Below, one piece after another: positions 20,694 to 31,137 of a DNA stretch of 64,000 nt. Numbering within the stretch: position 1 is the first letter of the stretch; every line of letters begins with the position of its first letter. The notes below the pieces were generated by a model. It ran no database searches and was not told the DNA's origin. It saw only the letters and a list, made by a program, of their open reading frames with translations. The stretch covers positions 1,100,501 through 1,164,500 of the forward strand of contig WPIO01000115.1 of the NCBI GenBank assembly GCA_009760855.2, written 5' to 3'. Made by a program: the position numbers and the translations under genes. This DNA is from Cristatella mucedo (lineage: Eukaryota > Bryozoa > Phylactolaemata > Cristatellidae).

Positions 20694-22104
20694 ACGATGC
20701 AGTGGCGTGGTTTAGATCATAGTCGTCTGATCGTGTTCAATCCGTGTCGTGTAGGAGTCAGGTCTCAAATACGAGAAGGGTCACCTGTGGAGTCCCTCAA
20801 GGGTCGGTACTCGGTCCCTTGCTGTTCTTCATTTATACACAACCTCTGGGAAAAGTGATTAAGGCCCATGGAATATGATATCATTTCAATGCTGCCGATA
20901 CTCAGTTGCATTCGTTCCTCAAACCGTCGGACTCTGCTGTGGCAAACGAGAAACTGAATGCTTGCCTTGCCGATATTCGATCCTGGATGTTGGAAAACTT
21001 CCTGAAATTAAATGATAATACAACCAAACTGCTGCTCATAGGACACCCTAAGCGTGTTGCTGAATTTAAAGACTTTGCTATTTCAATAGGTGATGCTTTT
21101 GTGCGACCATTGCCACGTGCTCGAATTTTAGGTGTCATTTTCGACAGCTGCCTCAATTTCAAAAGCTTCATTCAGCAGACTGCCTCAACAGCTAGCCATC
21201 ACATCCGATCCCTATCCAAGATTGAATGCTGTCTTTCACAATGGCTCTAAAGAAATTTTACTAGCTCTTTAGTTCTGTCTCGACTTGATTGTTGTTATTC
21301 CTTTCTGGCTGGGCTGCCAAAGAAAGCTATTAGGATATTGCAGCTGACTAAGAACATGGCAGCCAGTCTAGTTTTCAAGTCCCAGTGGTTCGAGCACCTG
21401 TCTCTTTTGCTAAAAGAGCTAAGGTGGTTAGCGGTTGAGCAACGGATACAGAGAAAAGTCCTTAACCTGACCTACAAGGCCAGCCACGGCTTTGCTTCTT
21501 CGTACCTAGCTGAACTGCTGCATCAGTTTCAGCCTCTTTGCTTTGCCAGGTCCTGTATGGACAATAAATTAGCTGTCCTATTCATCCGCCTAAAGAAAAA
21601 AAAGTCTAGCTAATTAAACAGCCTTTTTTGAATAGCGTCAGAAGAGCCTTTACGGCTATCACCACCACTTGCAGTGGCGATACACAATCGTCCACTGCAG
21701 GAATCGAACCCACGACCTCGGGACCGAGGTCGTAAAAGCAACCACCTTAGCTAGTGTGCCATTACGGCTCACCACTGTTGGCAACAGAAGCTTTAGCTCT
21801 GCAGGTCCTAGACTGTGGAACTCGCTTCTACGATTCTTACTCAACAACAACTACTCTGCTACTGCCGACTATGGCTGATCTTTTTCAACGGTCCTGAGCT
21901 GCTACTTCTATGCTACTCACTACCTCAACTGCTCTCCTGACTCTGCTTAGCTTCCCACATTTTCTCTGTTGTGTGAGACGAAGTCTGTTTGCTACCGAAT
22001 GTGTACCGAAAGCCGCTTAGGCTGTGAGTGAACTATATAAAACTCTCCGGCGTAACACCCACATAGTCTTAATGACTTTGTAGTACTACAGACGGAGATA
22101 CATT
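20694..22104 (+). mobile_element. LINE family B copy, 5'-truncated, with a SINE inside
   Basis: The plus strand starts within RT (equivalent to LADEALAWFKSYLSDRVQSV) and continues through [13 protein letters not shown], a damaged catalytic block (YHFNAADTQLH instead of [11 protein letters not shown]), frame 20,906-21,250 and the C-terminal domain at 21,338-21,600. It is then cut by a SINE, resumes at about 21,778 (GTTGGCAACAGAAGCTTTAG) and ends in the GACGGAGATACATTTCATTA tail. It is a separate copy from the inverted one on its left, because that one also has a complete 3' end. Confidence 0.87.
21602..21777 (-). mobile_element. tRNA-derived SINE (main family), copy 2
   Basis: Read on the minus strand: GCCGTAATGGCACACTAGCT (A-box region), the hairpin formed by ACGACCTCGG and CCGAGGTCGT, B-box GGGTTCGATTCC, the CACTGCAAGTGGTGGTGATA block, GCCGTAAAGGCTCTTCTGAC and GGCTGTTTAATTAGCT followed by a T-rich tail. 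Nested in LINE B. Confidence 0.88.
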
Positions 22105-22425
22105 TCATTACATTACACCATATTTTAGAGGTACGTCAGATGATTTTTGTCCATTCACGTAAATTATCTTGAGTCTCCCACTGAGATAGAACCTGAACCT
22201 CTGCAGAGCAGTGCCATTGATGCCCAGTCGAGATGAGAGGCGCTCTAGAAAAATTTTGTGATCGATGATATCAATACCTGCTGAAAGATCGAGCAAAACA
22301 AGCAGAGACACTCTATCCATGTCAGTTACTTAAGTAGGTTGTTGTATACCTTAACCAATGATGACTCTGTGAAGTGATGAGCTCTAAAGCCAGACAGGAA
22401 TTTACTAGCTACGTAAGAGGTTTCG
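22105..22425 (-). mobile_element. LINE family A, internal RT fragment
   Basis: Minus-strand sequence for the RT segment LLVLLDLSAGIDIIDHKIFL to VPLKYGV (frame 22,108-22,320) and about 100 bp upstream. Both ends are lost. The B copy to the left appears to have inserted at or next to it. Confidence 0.8.
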
Positions 22426-22890
22426 TCTTTAATATACTTGATGTACTTGATACAATTTTATTGTGTCCTTAAACCTGATTTAATTATGAAATATTGCACC
22501 TCTGACGCAGTGAGATTTTTTGAATATCAAAGTCAATCGTTAACACCGGTAACATCATCTGAAACAAAAATGTTTGTGCACACAAATTTTACTCTTCTCA
22601 AACCGACTTTAGAATAGCCTGAGTTTGATCCAAGTAGGATATATGGGAGCGATGTCTTTGCTTCTGTTAATCTCATAGACATTTTTCTATTATATTTCTA
22701 AAAATTTCTATGCAACGGTTAGTTGTCGTGAAACAAACTCAAGAACTTTTAAGTTTTGACCAGTAAAAGTTATTGATATATCAGAAATTGATTCATCAGA
22801 AATATTCGGATAATCTATTCGGCTCATGTATTATCCGTTCCCAATCATATAAATTGTATGCAAAACTCCTAAGGAATTCTGATTAATGTT
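22426..22890. other. AT-rich island 2
   Basis: AT-rich and unlike the LINEs on either side. On the minus strand there is a readable stretch containing YMSRIDYPNISDESISDISI and LKVLEFVSRQLTVA, interrupted by stops. I do not recognise it. It may be part of the same decayed element as the neighbouring islands. Confidence 0.35.
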
Positions 22891-23131
22891 AAAAAATAAT
22901 AATAATACAGCGCTTCGAGAGAACTCAATCTCTTTCTAGATGCTCTAAATTTGCTGCAAAGGAAACACAATCGAATGGTGACTGTTATCATAATTGGTAA
23001 AAAAAACATGAGTAGCATGGTTAAGGGTGACATGCATAGAGTCTGGATGCAAGTGTGGTTAGTTGCAGCGTGCATAAGCACATAAAGGAAAAATAATAGG
23101 GGATCTACTAAATGCCGTCCTAAATAGGTGA
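22891..23131 (-). mobile_element. LINE family A 3' UTR
   Basis: (AAT)n, then AGCGCTTCGAGAGAACTCAA and the CATGCATAGAGTCTGG / GTGGTTAGTTGCAGC tract, up to the last coding bases near 23,131 (GCCGTCCTAAATAGGTG). Inserted into the AT-rich sequence. Confidence 0.85.
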
Positions 23132-24060
23132 TTCATCGCCATTTATGTAACTAGACCTACTAGTAACCAAGCTACCATGTACAACAATTAGGTTCAGATT
23201 TGAAAAAACTTCACATTCTGAAAAAAAATTAAGCCTTTAATTAAAACTTACTTTGTAACAATTAGAGAAACTGGAATCAGTTGTATTGGCAGAACCAGGA
23301 AGCTGAGTAAACTTGATATAATAGACTTACCAGCAAAAAAGTCCAACCAAGAGGCAAAGCTTAACAGTAATAACTTCGGATTAAATAACAGAATTGTTTA
23401 TACTGTCTGCTGTTACTGTCTTCACACCATCATAAGCAATTAAATAATTTCCAGGTCTACTTGTTATCGTTTGCTCAGATCAACCTGTTACTCCTTAAGC
23501 GAATGTATTATTAGAAGTAGTTCTATTCTTAATAGAATTAGTACCTACAAAATTCTTAAAACATATCTTAAACTTTTTATTCTAAAGCATACACGGATCG
23601 TCTACATACAATCTGATAGGATTTGTGTTTCCTAAAATGTTAAATACATATCCTTTTGATGTATATGAACTAGCCTTTTTAATAACTTCAAGATTGTTCA
23701 ACATCTTATGTTGCGAGATTTTTATTAGTTCTTACGTTTCTATACATAAAGATCATATAACATTTTTTTTTATTCTAGCAACGCTTCTTTTCGGAGCTTT
23801 TAAGATTTCCCAAGGTAATCTACTGCAGAAATAATCGAATTTACAACTCTGGTGCTTGGTGCTGCAAGCTCACGAATCCATAGCTCTAACTTACCAAATA
23901 TCTCCGATTTCTTCTTTATATACAACGAAATTACTTCCACACTTTCTTGAATACTTTTGCCACTTTTTGGATTTACTACCTTAGTTTGATAATCAAACAC
24001 TTTCCAAGTTTTAAATTCCTTTTTGTTTTGTTTTATTTTATTTCTAAATAAATATTGCAC
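23132..24060 (-). pseudogene. Unrecognised decayed gene of the AT-rich element
   Basis: On the minus strand an 86-codon frame (23,800-24,060) begins MQYLFRNKIKQNKKEFKTWK and carries a Lys-rich segment and the stretch ELAAPSTRVVNSIISAVDYL. The reading continues to about 23,300 across several stops (segments such as SYTSKGYVFNILGNTNPIRL and SRPGNYLIAYDGVKT). I do not recognise the family. The shared strand and composition with the ATPase upstream suggest a former viral-type transcription unit. Confidence 0.4.
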
Positions 24061-25065
24061 ATTACTGGAAAAGGATCACTTTCATAATTGTGCTATAGTT
24101 AAGACTTTGTTTTAGTTTGCAAATTATCTTTCCCTTCTCTATTTGTTTCTAGAAATTCCCTTGTATTGATTCATGTTTGAAAGTATTATTCAGGTATATC
24201 TGTTGACCTGTCGTCTTTCAAGCTAGTATAGTAATTAGAATCATAATCATGCAAATAACTAACTGCTTTACCTAAAGGCTCACTTGGGTGTAGATATTTT
24301 TTCCTAGTTTAAGTACTATTTCCAACATTTTAAGTTCCATATTCTCATCGGTAACTTCTTCGATTAATTTTTTTCCTGCATTTGGAACACAACCTTTTTT
24401 ATCAAATGTAGCATTTCTAATAAATTAGCTTTATCTCAGTTTATTTTTTTTCTTGCAATATTTTAGAGTGCCAGTAGTTGGATTTGTTCAAATTCATCAA
24501 CTAAAGTTTTCTGAACAGTTTCAATAGCTTCTCGTACTTCTGGGTTAGGTGCATGTTTCTTCGCTTGATTCACGATTTTATTGCTTTTAAAATTTCCGGA
24601 CTTTAACTGCTTCAACTGCCTTTTCAAGAGTAGACAAATATCTGGTTTTGCCTTATATTCCAAGGCCTTCTATGTTTAACCTCTGCTTTTGTCTATTAAC
24701 TTTGTCGTTTCCGTTTGCTGAGTAAGTCTTGGTTTAACTCCCTTAAGCTTTTCAAGAACAAAATTTCCTCAATTGTCAGTTGATCTTTCTAGTTCACGCT
24801 GATTATGATTAGATTCAGCAGTATATCTCGCTGTAATTTCTGCTTAAAGTCTGTGTCATTATGTGATATTGTTGAGTCTCTCAAATCTTGTAAATTTTGA
24901 ATTATATTTTCATAGTCAAGTGCCTATTGAACCCTTCCTCTATGGCGTTTCTTGCTTGAATATGTTTTCCTTTCAATCACTTTCCTATATCTATTAATTA
25001 TTAAATATGGTAATTGCTTGCTTTCCAGTAGAGTTAACAGTCCAAAATCTTCCTTCTGATTCTGT
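24061..25065 (-). pseudogene. Decayed Lys/Gln-rich stretch downstream of the ATPase
   Basis: The minus strand immediately after the ATPase remnant reads segments rich in Lys, Gln, Leu and Glu, such as NIIQNLQDLRDSTISHNDTD and frame 24,463-24,663 (RQLKQLKSGNFKSNKIVNQA, then REAIETVQKTLVDEFEQIQ). They are separated by stops. A coiled-coil protein is plausible, but I do not recognise it and cannot fix its ends. Confidence 0.35.
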
Positions 25066-25077
25066 TTTAGTTGACCC

Positions 25078-25858
25078 TATTACCACTATCAAAAACGATT
25101 CCGTATGCAAGACTGTACCCATTCTCTATATTGTTTTTTCATCTTTGTCTCCAGTGTCTTCTTTATGAATATAATGTCTGTTGAATTTTGTTTAAAAACT
25201 ATTACTGTATTAAAAATATTCCTGATTACTTTTTTAGGAATATTTTAAAATCCTTGAGCAAGATAAAATATATTCAGTCCTTTGTGTCTTCCTCGTGTGA
25301 AGCAATCTAAGATTTTTGTTTGGTCTTCTGTTATTAAGTCATTAAGTACAACAACATGCCAACAATTCTTGTATGTGTCTACTTCTAGTATTTCACCAAT
25401 ACCATTGATACAAGCATAAACCTCCTTAGCCATGCTATCAAAAACTGATTTAAGACCATGATATAACTTTTTGTCTAATCTTGAATCAATAATTGTACAA
25501 GTTTCGTGGTTAACCATTCTCCAAAAAATCTAGTTCATTACTAATTGAGACTTTCCTGATCCAATAGGGCCAAGACCTAATGCTCTAAGAGGTTCCTTAG
25601 GTAAATAAATAAATAAATCATAGCAGAATTAACAGCCTCTTTTTGTTCAATTACAGAAGAGCCTTTACGGCTATCACCACCGCTTGCAGTGACGATATAG
25701 AATCACCCACCACATGAATCGAACCCACGACCTTGGGGCCGAGGTCGTGAAAGCAACCGCCTTACCCAGTGTGCCATCACTGCTCACTAAGGTAGAGCTT
25801 CTTTATGTCCTGTATCAGTGTCATGTCCAGAGTGAATATCGCTGACTTTGAAAGTCAT
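25078..25858 (-). pseudogene. Packaging ATPase remnant of a Polinton/adintovirus/PLV-type element, split by a SINE
   Basis: This family (FtsK/HerA-type, A32-like) pumps DNA into capsids. The minus strand begins at an ATG at 25,858 (a short N-terminal stretch before the SINE at 25,603-25,786). After the SINE it shows a Walker A motif GPIGSGKSQ near 25,570. A TAG stop lies four codons after it. It then has an open 90-codon frame (25,245-25,517) with a Walker B-like hydrophobic strand ending in Asn-Asp (VVVLND) and the C-terminal GRHKGLNIFYLAQ motif typical of these ATPases. Further C-terminal sequence runs to about 25,078, where two stops follow. SINE insertion, in-frame stops and lost sequence make it dead. 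Assignment to the group is firm from the motifs; the exact lineage is not. Confidence 0.78.
25603..25786 (-). mobile_element. tRNA-derived SINE (main family), copy 3, inside the ATPase gene
   Basis: Complete-looking copy on the minus strand: head at 25,786 (GAGCAGTGATGGCACACTGG), hairpin, B-box GGGTTCGATTC, body, CCGTAAAGGCTCTTCTGTAA and a (TATT)n tail at 25,603-25,618. The flanks TTAGGTA and TAAGGTA look like an imperfect target duplication. It postdates the viral-type gene. Confidence 0.9.
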
Positions 25859-26056
25859 TTCCTATAATAAAAACGTTTTTATGTTGAAAACATAATATAA
25901 TATTTATCGCCTGAAGCGCAAAAAGCCTACAGACAATCTTCAAACTGAATATAAATAATTACAAAGCGCAACAGGTTTATGAGTAATGGTAAAATAAATA
26001 TGTTCTATTTGTGAACACACAAAGTCGAAGTTTGTTAAAAGCTGAGTAATAATAGA
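25859..26056. promoter_or_regulatory. Divergent intergenic region between ATPase and protease relics
   Basis: About 200 bp of AT-rich sequence between two head-to-head start codons (25,858 minus, 26,057 plus). It would have held both promoters. Only TATA-like AT-rich runs are visible, and no specific motif can be claimed. Confidence 0.3.
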
Positions 26057-26525
26057 ATGAAAGGCTCAGGAGTTCTAGCTCATGGTCGTAAGTTTGGAGT
26101 TGGTGTTTTAACACATGGACGTCGACTGGGGTCTGGAATGACAAGCAAAGACGAAATACTTGCTGAGTTAAGAAAGCCTATAGGCAGTTTAAAAAAAATA
26201 AGTTCTCAATTGACAGACATAGAAATACTAGAATACATAAAACACCTGAAGATAAAAAACTCTCGTAAACTGTTTGCTAGAGATAAATGAAAAATTAATC
26301 GCTTTCTGTAATACAGATAATGAGATCTAGCTATGTATCATTGGGCAGCACTAAAAAAACCGTGAAATATGTTTCTAATTTGATTACATTCGTGCTCCAC
26401 CATTACTAGAAGTAATATATAACCGAGGTATTATACCAAGTTTACATGCATTTCAAATGCAAAAGTACGACCAAATAGACTGTGGATTGAGATGATTAAT
26501 TTTAGGGAAACTAATGGATATCAAA
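26057..26525 (+). pseudogene. Adenain-like cysteine protease remnant (capsid maturation protease)
   Basis: Proteases of this family cut capsid precursors in adenoviruses and in Polinton/adintovirus/PLV elements. The open frame 26,057-26,290 has a Gly-rich N-terminus in which GVLAHGRKFG and GVLTHGRRLG repeat. Then comes LTDIEILEYIKHLKI and RKLFARDK, matching the N-terminal part of the family. After stops in the same frame comes the catalytic His block (YHWAALK, about 26,335). After a frameshift there is a block with the Asp (FDYIRAPPLLEV, about 26,380) and a Gln/Cys block (QKYDQIDCGL, about 26,470). All four catalytic positions occur in order, but stops and a shift show that it is dead. It is divergent from the ATPase gene. 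Confidence 0.72.
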
Positions 26526-26989
26526 TATTTGGTAATGATAATAGATTTGCTCCTGCAGTTACTTTTTTCATTAAACAACACCTTTTGCACTTTATACAAA
26601 CGTAAGAAAAAGAAAAAATACGATGTCCTTTAACATGCTGAAGTCGTTTTCCCCCAAGGAAAACAAGCCGGCATTCACATTGAAGATTGACTAAAGATTC
26701 TAAGCGATATCTAAACGCATGGATTTAAATAACGTAAGATGTGATTCCTTATTTTTAAAATATAGTTATTTTCGCTATTGAACAACTAGATTTATATGAC
26801 TATGATCTGTTACAAAGACTTGCTTTTACAGTTAGGCTAACTTTGCTAATAAACCAAGGTTATCCTTTGATCAAAAGAAAAAACAAATGAAATTTATAAT
26901 GCCAGCTGAAATTATTCAGAAATCAGGAAACGGCTTCGGTTACTTGAGTGTTCGTGATGGAAGCTATGTTACTAATGGATTTAATTTAA
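26526..26989. other. AT-rich tail of the protease relic, no clear gene
   Basis: AT-rich sequence with a short plus-strand frame starting near 26,887 (MKFIMPAEIIQKSGNGFGYL, 35 codons, ending in TAG). It might be a remnant of a small virion protein, but there is no family evidence. Confidence 0.3.
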
Positions 26990-27140
26990 TTTAGTTGAGT
27001 CTATTAACACTATCAAAAACGATTCCGTATGCAAGAGTTAACCCAAACTCTAGAATGTTTTTATCTATGTCTCCACTGCATGCTTCACAAATATAATCTG
27101 TCTGTTGAATTATTTTTTTAAACTGATGCCGTATTTATAT
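26990..27140 (-). pseudogene. Second partial copy of the packaging ATPase gene
   Basis: This stretch aligns at nucleotide level with 25,066-25,215, the C-terminal end of the ATPase remnant. Both contain ACTATCAAAAACGATTCCGT and GTCTGTTGAATT in the same order and orientation. It is followed directly by a LINE A copy. It shows that a second element copy, or a local duplication, was once here. Confidence 0.75.
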
Positions 27141-27582
27141 TATTCAAGCAGCGGATTGACTTAACGGTTTTGTCGGTAACTTTTAGGTCCCTTCATTCAA
27201 TGGCTCGAGCCTATCTCTCAGATATACTACCACATCAGGCCAAGCATCGTACCACACGCTTTTCGGAATCCAACAGTGTAGAAATACCTCGTACAAACCT
27301 CAAATCCTTTGGAGACCGTGCATTTAGCTCGGATGCTCCCAAAGCCTGGAACTCCCTCACGACCTACGTCAGAACATCCCCTGACCTGACCAAGTTTGAA
27401 AGGAACTTAAAAACACACCTACTTAGAACAGCATTTAATGGGTCCCTGTGAATCGTCCTTGATGTGCCCATGCGTGCTGTCACTGTGCATGCTGCCACTA
27501 ACCACATTTGCATGCTGACCCCGTGCATGTCAACCCTAACCATATTATTCACTTTGTTTGCTTTTCAAGCATGATTTTACTT
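27141..27582 (+). mobile_element. LINE family A fragment, 5' half of a copy split by LINE B
   Basis: C-terminal domain (frame 27,170-27,451: SLHSMARAYLSDILPHQAKH, then SDAPKAWNSLTTYVRTSPDL) and the first part of the 3' UTR. It stops at GATTTTACTT (27,573-27,582) and resumes at 31,041 after a B insertion. Confidence 0.9.
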
Positions 27583-28064
27583 CATTTCTCCCCGAGCTAA
27601 AGAGCGGTCTCGGGCGACTCCTAGGGTGGTGTGAACCTTTACTTGATTTCTCCGTAATACCTTCGGGTATTCCGCTGCTATCTTCGCTATGACAATTTAT
27701 GAGCTGTCCGCGGATATGCTACACAAAACAGGACCTGCTTAGCACAAGATGCGATGTCGCCATTAGCAGATACCTACCGGCGGGCCTTCTCCGGCGGGTC
27801 AGTGAGAACCTGCCTGCATCCTGCGTTCGCTCTATCAACAGCTCGGCTATCAAACCTACGACTCGTAAGTTTAAAGCGCTGAAAAGTACTTGTTGCAGTA
27901 GTAGCCCACCCGCCGTAGCCCAGCACGTTGTGAAACGTCGTCCGACGGCCGTTACCAAGGTCCAATTCAAATTTGAATAGCCAGCGTCCGCCGGGTCGGA
28001 CGCAAACGGTAGAGAATACAAGCCACTTCATCGCCGTCGCCCAGTTGTTGGACAGCCTCTTAAA

Positions 28065-28900
28065 TTCCACCTACTAAATGTCCGCTCGCTAAAAACCAAG
28101 GGGTCACTAATCCGCGAACAGGTGGACCAGGTGAAGCTACATGCATTTCTGCTTACCGAAGCCTGGATGACGCCTTATTCCAGTAGCTGCATTTCCGAGA
28201 CCACCCCACCCGGGTTCTCATTCTATCAGGCCATGTGTTCTGACAAGGTTGGTGGCGGGGTCGCAATTGTTGTTCGCGAATCGTTTGGCTATAGAATGTG
28301 CAGTTTCTCGCACGGGTCGTCGTTTGAATTGGTTGCTATCAGGTCTTCATCGAAGACAATGCCTCTCACCGCTCTGATATACCGGCCTACTTCTGGCTGT
28401 CTAACCATGTTTATAGAGGAGTCTTCAGAGTTCCTCACTAAAATATTTGTGTGTAACTGGCCGTTACTGATTTTCGGAGACTTCAATATTCACGTTGACA
28501 ACCCTAGCAACAGCCAGGTCCGCTCATTTCTTGACTGTCTGCAGAATTTTGGTTTAGCCAAACGCTTTAATCATAGCACCCACGTCGGCGGCCACATTCT
28601 AGAACTCGTGATGACTAAGGATGTCCTGCACACTGACTTTGTGGTGTGCCCACTGACCCTCTCAGATCATTGTTCGGTCTCGATCACTGTTCCTGCTCCC
28701 TCGTACGTACAGGGTAATGTCTAGTTTGCCAAACGCCGTAACTTACAAAGCATTGACATGGACAATTTTTTAAATCTATTTGTGATGCAGGATTTCTTGA
28801 TCTGCATTCAGACTCGACCGGCAATCTCGATACCCTCGCTGATGCAATGAACATGACACTCAGGAGTGCTCTTGACAAGCATGCTCCCGTTCACTCTATC
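28065..28900 (+). pseudogene. LINE B endonuclease domain
   Basis: APE-like endonuclease of the LINE B polyprotein. Frame 28,122-28,724 reads LLTEAWMTPYSSSCISE, VGGGVAIVVRESFGYRM, ALIYRPTSGCLT, FGDFNIHVDNPSNS, HVGGHILELVMTKD and LTLSDHCSVSITV, which are the expected blocks in order with Glu, Asp, Asn and His residues present. A TAG stop follows GNV at 28,722-28,724. The next frame (28,847-29,092) carries the basic linker. It is near-identical to the EN at 19,646-20,693. Confidence 0.9.
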
Positions 28901-29154
28901 CGTGTTCAAAGTCGTCGAGATTGCTTTCAATTTACGAAAAAACTCCTTAAGATGCGCCGTGTTAAGCGCCGGCTGGAACGTCGTTTCAAGAGATCGGGGT
29001 CTGAGGCAGACCTAGTCAATGTTAAAGACTTCCTTCGAGTTTACACCCGAAAGCTTAAAAAACCAGGGCTTCATTTTTCATTAGAAAGCTGAATTCCTGC
29101 CAGTCGGACACTAAACAGATTTATAAGACAGTAAACCATTTACTGGCCAATGCT

Positions 29155-30922
29155 GTGAGATCTGACTCCCCAGATATTAAGGGTCCAGCCGAAAAGTTTT
29201 CAGCCTTCTTTACTAAAAAAATTGTGCACATTCGTGGCTCCATTAATCCACCTCCGAACGAAGCAATCGCCGTTCCTCAACCTGTGACCTTTCTTAAAAA
29301 GGTCTCCGATGTTTATGCCTGTGATGTGGCTGTCTGAATAAGGTCGAGCAAAAAAAGGTTGTCTCCTTAAGACCCTCTACCTTCATCTCTGTGGTCTTCA
29401 CTTGCAAACCAACTTAGCCTTGCCATAACCAAGATTTTTTATGTTTCTTTGAGAAAAGGGGTCGTCCCCAAGTCCTTCAATTCAGCAATCGTTAGACCTA
29501 TTCTTAAAAAGCCTGAATTAGATACAGAGGTCTAGGGAAACTGTCGTCCAGTTTCCCTCCTTCCGTTCTAATCAAAGATTCTTGAGATTGTTGCTAAGCA
29601 GCTAGTTGAACATATTGAAAGTAATGGCATGTCAGAAACATTTCAATCAGGTTTCAAGAGGCAGCACTATACTGAATCTGCTCTCTGTGTTAACACTGAC
29701 GTTCTACGTGGCAGCGATGACGGGAATGTCTCTGCTCTAGCTCTGCTAGATCTGTCTGCTGCCTTCGGCACCACTGATAACGAAGTTCTCCTTGAACGAC
29801 TGAGAACAACGATTGGTCTGGCAGACGAAGCACTGGCGTTGTTTAAACCATACTTGTCTGATCGTGTTCAATCCGTGTAGTGTGGGGGTCAGGTCTCAGA
29901 CACGAGAAGGGTCACCGGTGGAGTCCCTCGAGGGTCTGTACTCGGTCCCTTGCTGTTCTCCATTTATACTCAACCTCTGGGAAAAGTGATTAAGGCCCAT
30001 GGAATAAAATACCACTTCTATGATGACGATACTCAGTTGTATTTGTCATTTAAACCGTCGGAATCTGCTGCAGCAACAGAGAAACTGAATGCTTGCCTTG
30101 CCAATATTCGATCCTAAATGTCGGAAAACTTCCTGAAATTAAATGACGATAAAACCGAACGGCTGCTCATAGGACACCCTAAATACGTGGCTGGATTAAA
30201 AGGCTTTGCTGTTCAAATAGGTAATGCTATTGTGCGACCTTCACCATGTGCTCGTAATCTAGGTGTCGTGTTCGACCTCTGCCTCAATTTCAAAAGTTTC
30301 ATTCAGAAGACTGCCACTACAGCTAGCCATCACATCCAATCCCTATCCAAAATTAGAAGCTGTCTTCCTCAGTGGCAAGTAAAAAATTTAACTAGCTCTC
30401 TAGTTCTGTCTCGGCTTGATTATTGTAATTCCTTTTTGGCTGGGCTGCCAATAAAAGGTACTATGCCACTACAGCTGACTGTGAATATGGCTGCAAGGCT
30501 GGTCTTCAAGTCCCAGCGGTTTGAGCACGTGTCCCAAAGTTCTTATGCTGACCCACAAGGCCCGCAACGGCTTGGCTCCTTCGTACCTAGCTGAACTGCT
30601 GCATCAGGTTCAGCCTGTTCGCGCCCTCAGGTCCTGTATGGACAATAAATTAGCTGTCCCATTCCTCTGCTTAAAGACAATTGGCGACAGAAGCCTTAGC
30701 TCTGCAGCTCCTACACTGTGGAACTCGCTTCCACAATTCTTAGGCCACGACAAATACTCCCCAACTGCCGACTATGGCACATCTTTTTCAGGGGTCCTGA
30801 GCTGCTACTTCTATGCTACTCACTACCTCAGCTGCTCTCCTAACTCTGCTATGCTTTTCACTTTCTCTGGTTTCGTGAGACGAAGTCTGTTGGCTACCGA
30901 ATGCGTACCGAAAGCCGCTTAG
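29155..30922 (+). pseudogene. LINE B reverse transcriptase and C-terminal domain
   Basis: Frames 29,155-29,337, 29,629-29,880, 30,118-30,594 and 30,521-30,922 together cover the RT and C-terminal domain, with stops and shifts between them (for example TGA after DVAV at 29,335, TAG at 29,878 and TAA at 30,115). The catalytic block near 30,010-30,040 reads YDDDTQLY where related copies have YADDTQLY. The C-terminal part shows LTHKARNGLAPSYLAELLHQ and LWNSLPQFLG. The element is dead in spite of its full length. Confidence 0.88.
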
Positions 30923-31040
30923 GCTGTGAGTGGACTATACAAATCTCTCCTGGTTAACACACACATGTTCTTAATGACTTTGTGGAGTTACTGACGGAGA
31001 TACATCACATTACATTGCATTACATTACATTACATTACTT

Positions 31041-31137
31041 ACTTTTCAATTGCATTTCAATTTGTAGCAAATTTAAAGCGCCCAGAAAGAGATTAAGTTC
31101 TCTGAGGGCGCCTTATTAGGTGCATTATTATTATTAA
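31041..31137 (+). mobile_element. LINE family A 3' terminus (continuation of 27,141-27,582)
   Basis: ACTTTTCAATTGCATTTC, TGTAGCAAATTTAAAGCGCC, the AGAAAGAGATTAAGTTCTCT hairpin and (ATT)n. It directly continues the A copy interrupted by LINE B. Confidence 0.9.

Larger units (their letters stand above)
27583..31034 (+). mobile_element. LINE family B, most complete copy, with target duplication
   Basis: It is about 3.45 kb long and inserted in the 3' UTR of a LINE A copy. A 6-bp TTACTT occurs at both ends (27,577-27,582 and 31,035-31,040), and the A sequence is otherwise continuous. It has a GC-rich leader from CATTTCTCCCCGAGC, then EN, linker, RT, C-terminal domain, 3' UTR and an (ACATT)n tail. 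I take the left end as the true 5' end, or close to it, because of the duplication and because no other B copy extends further. Confidence 0.85.

Noticed and set aside
20680-20710. Twin-priming (5' inversion) of one LINE B copy at the head-to-head junction
   Set aside because: The inverted left part extends through RT to its own 3' tail at 15,354, so both sides are 3'-complete and must be separate insertions.
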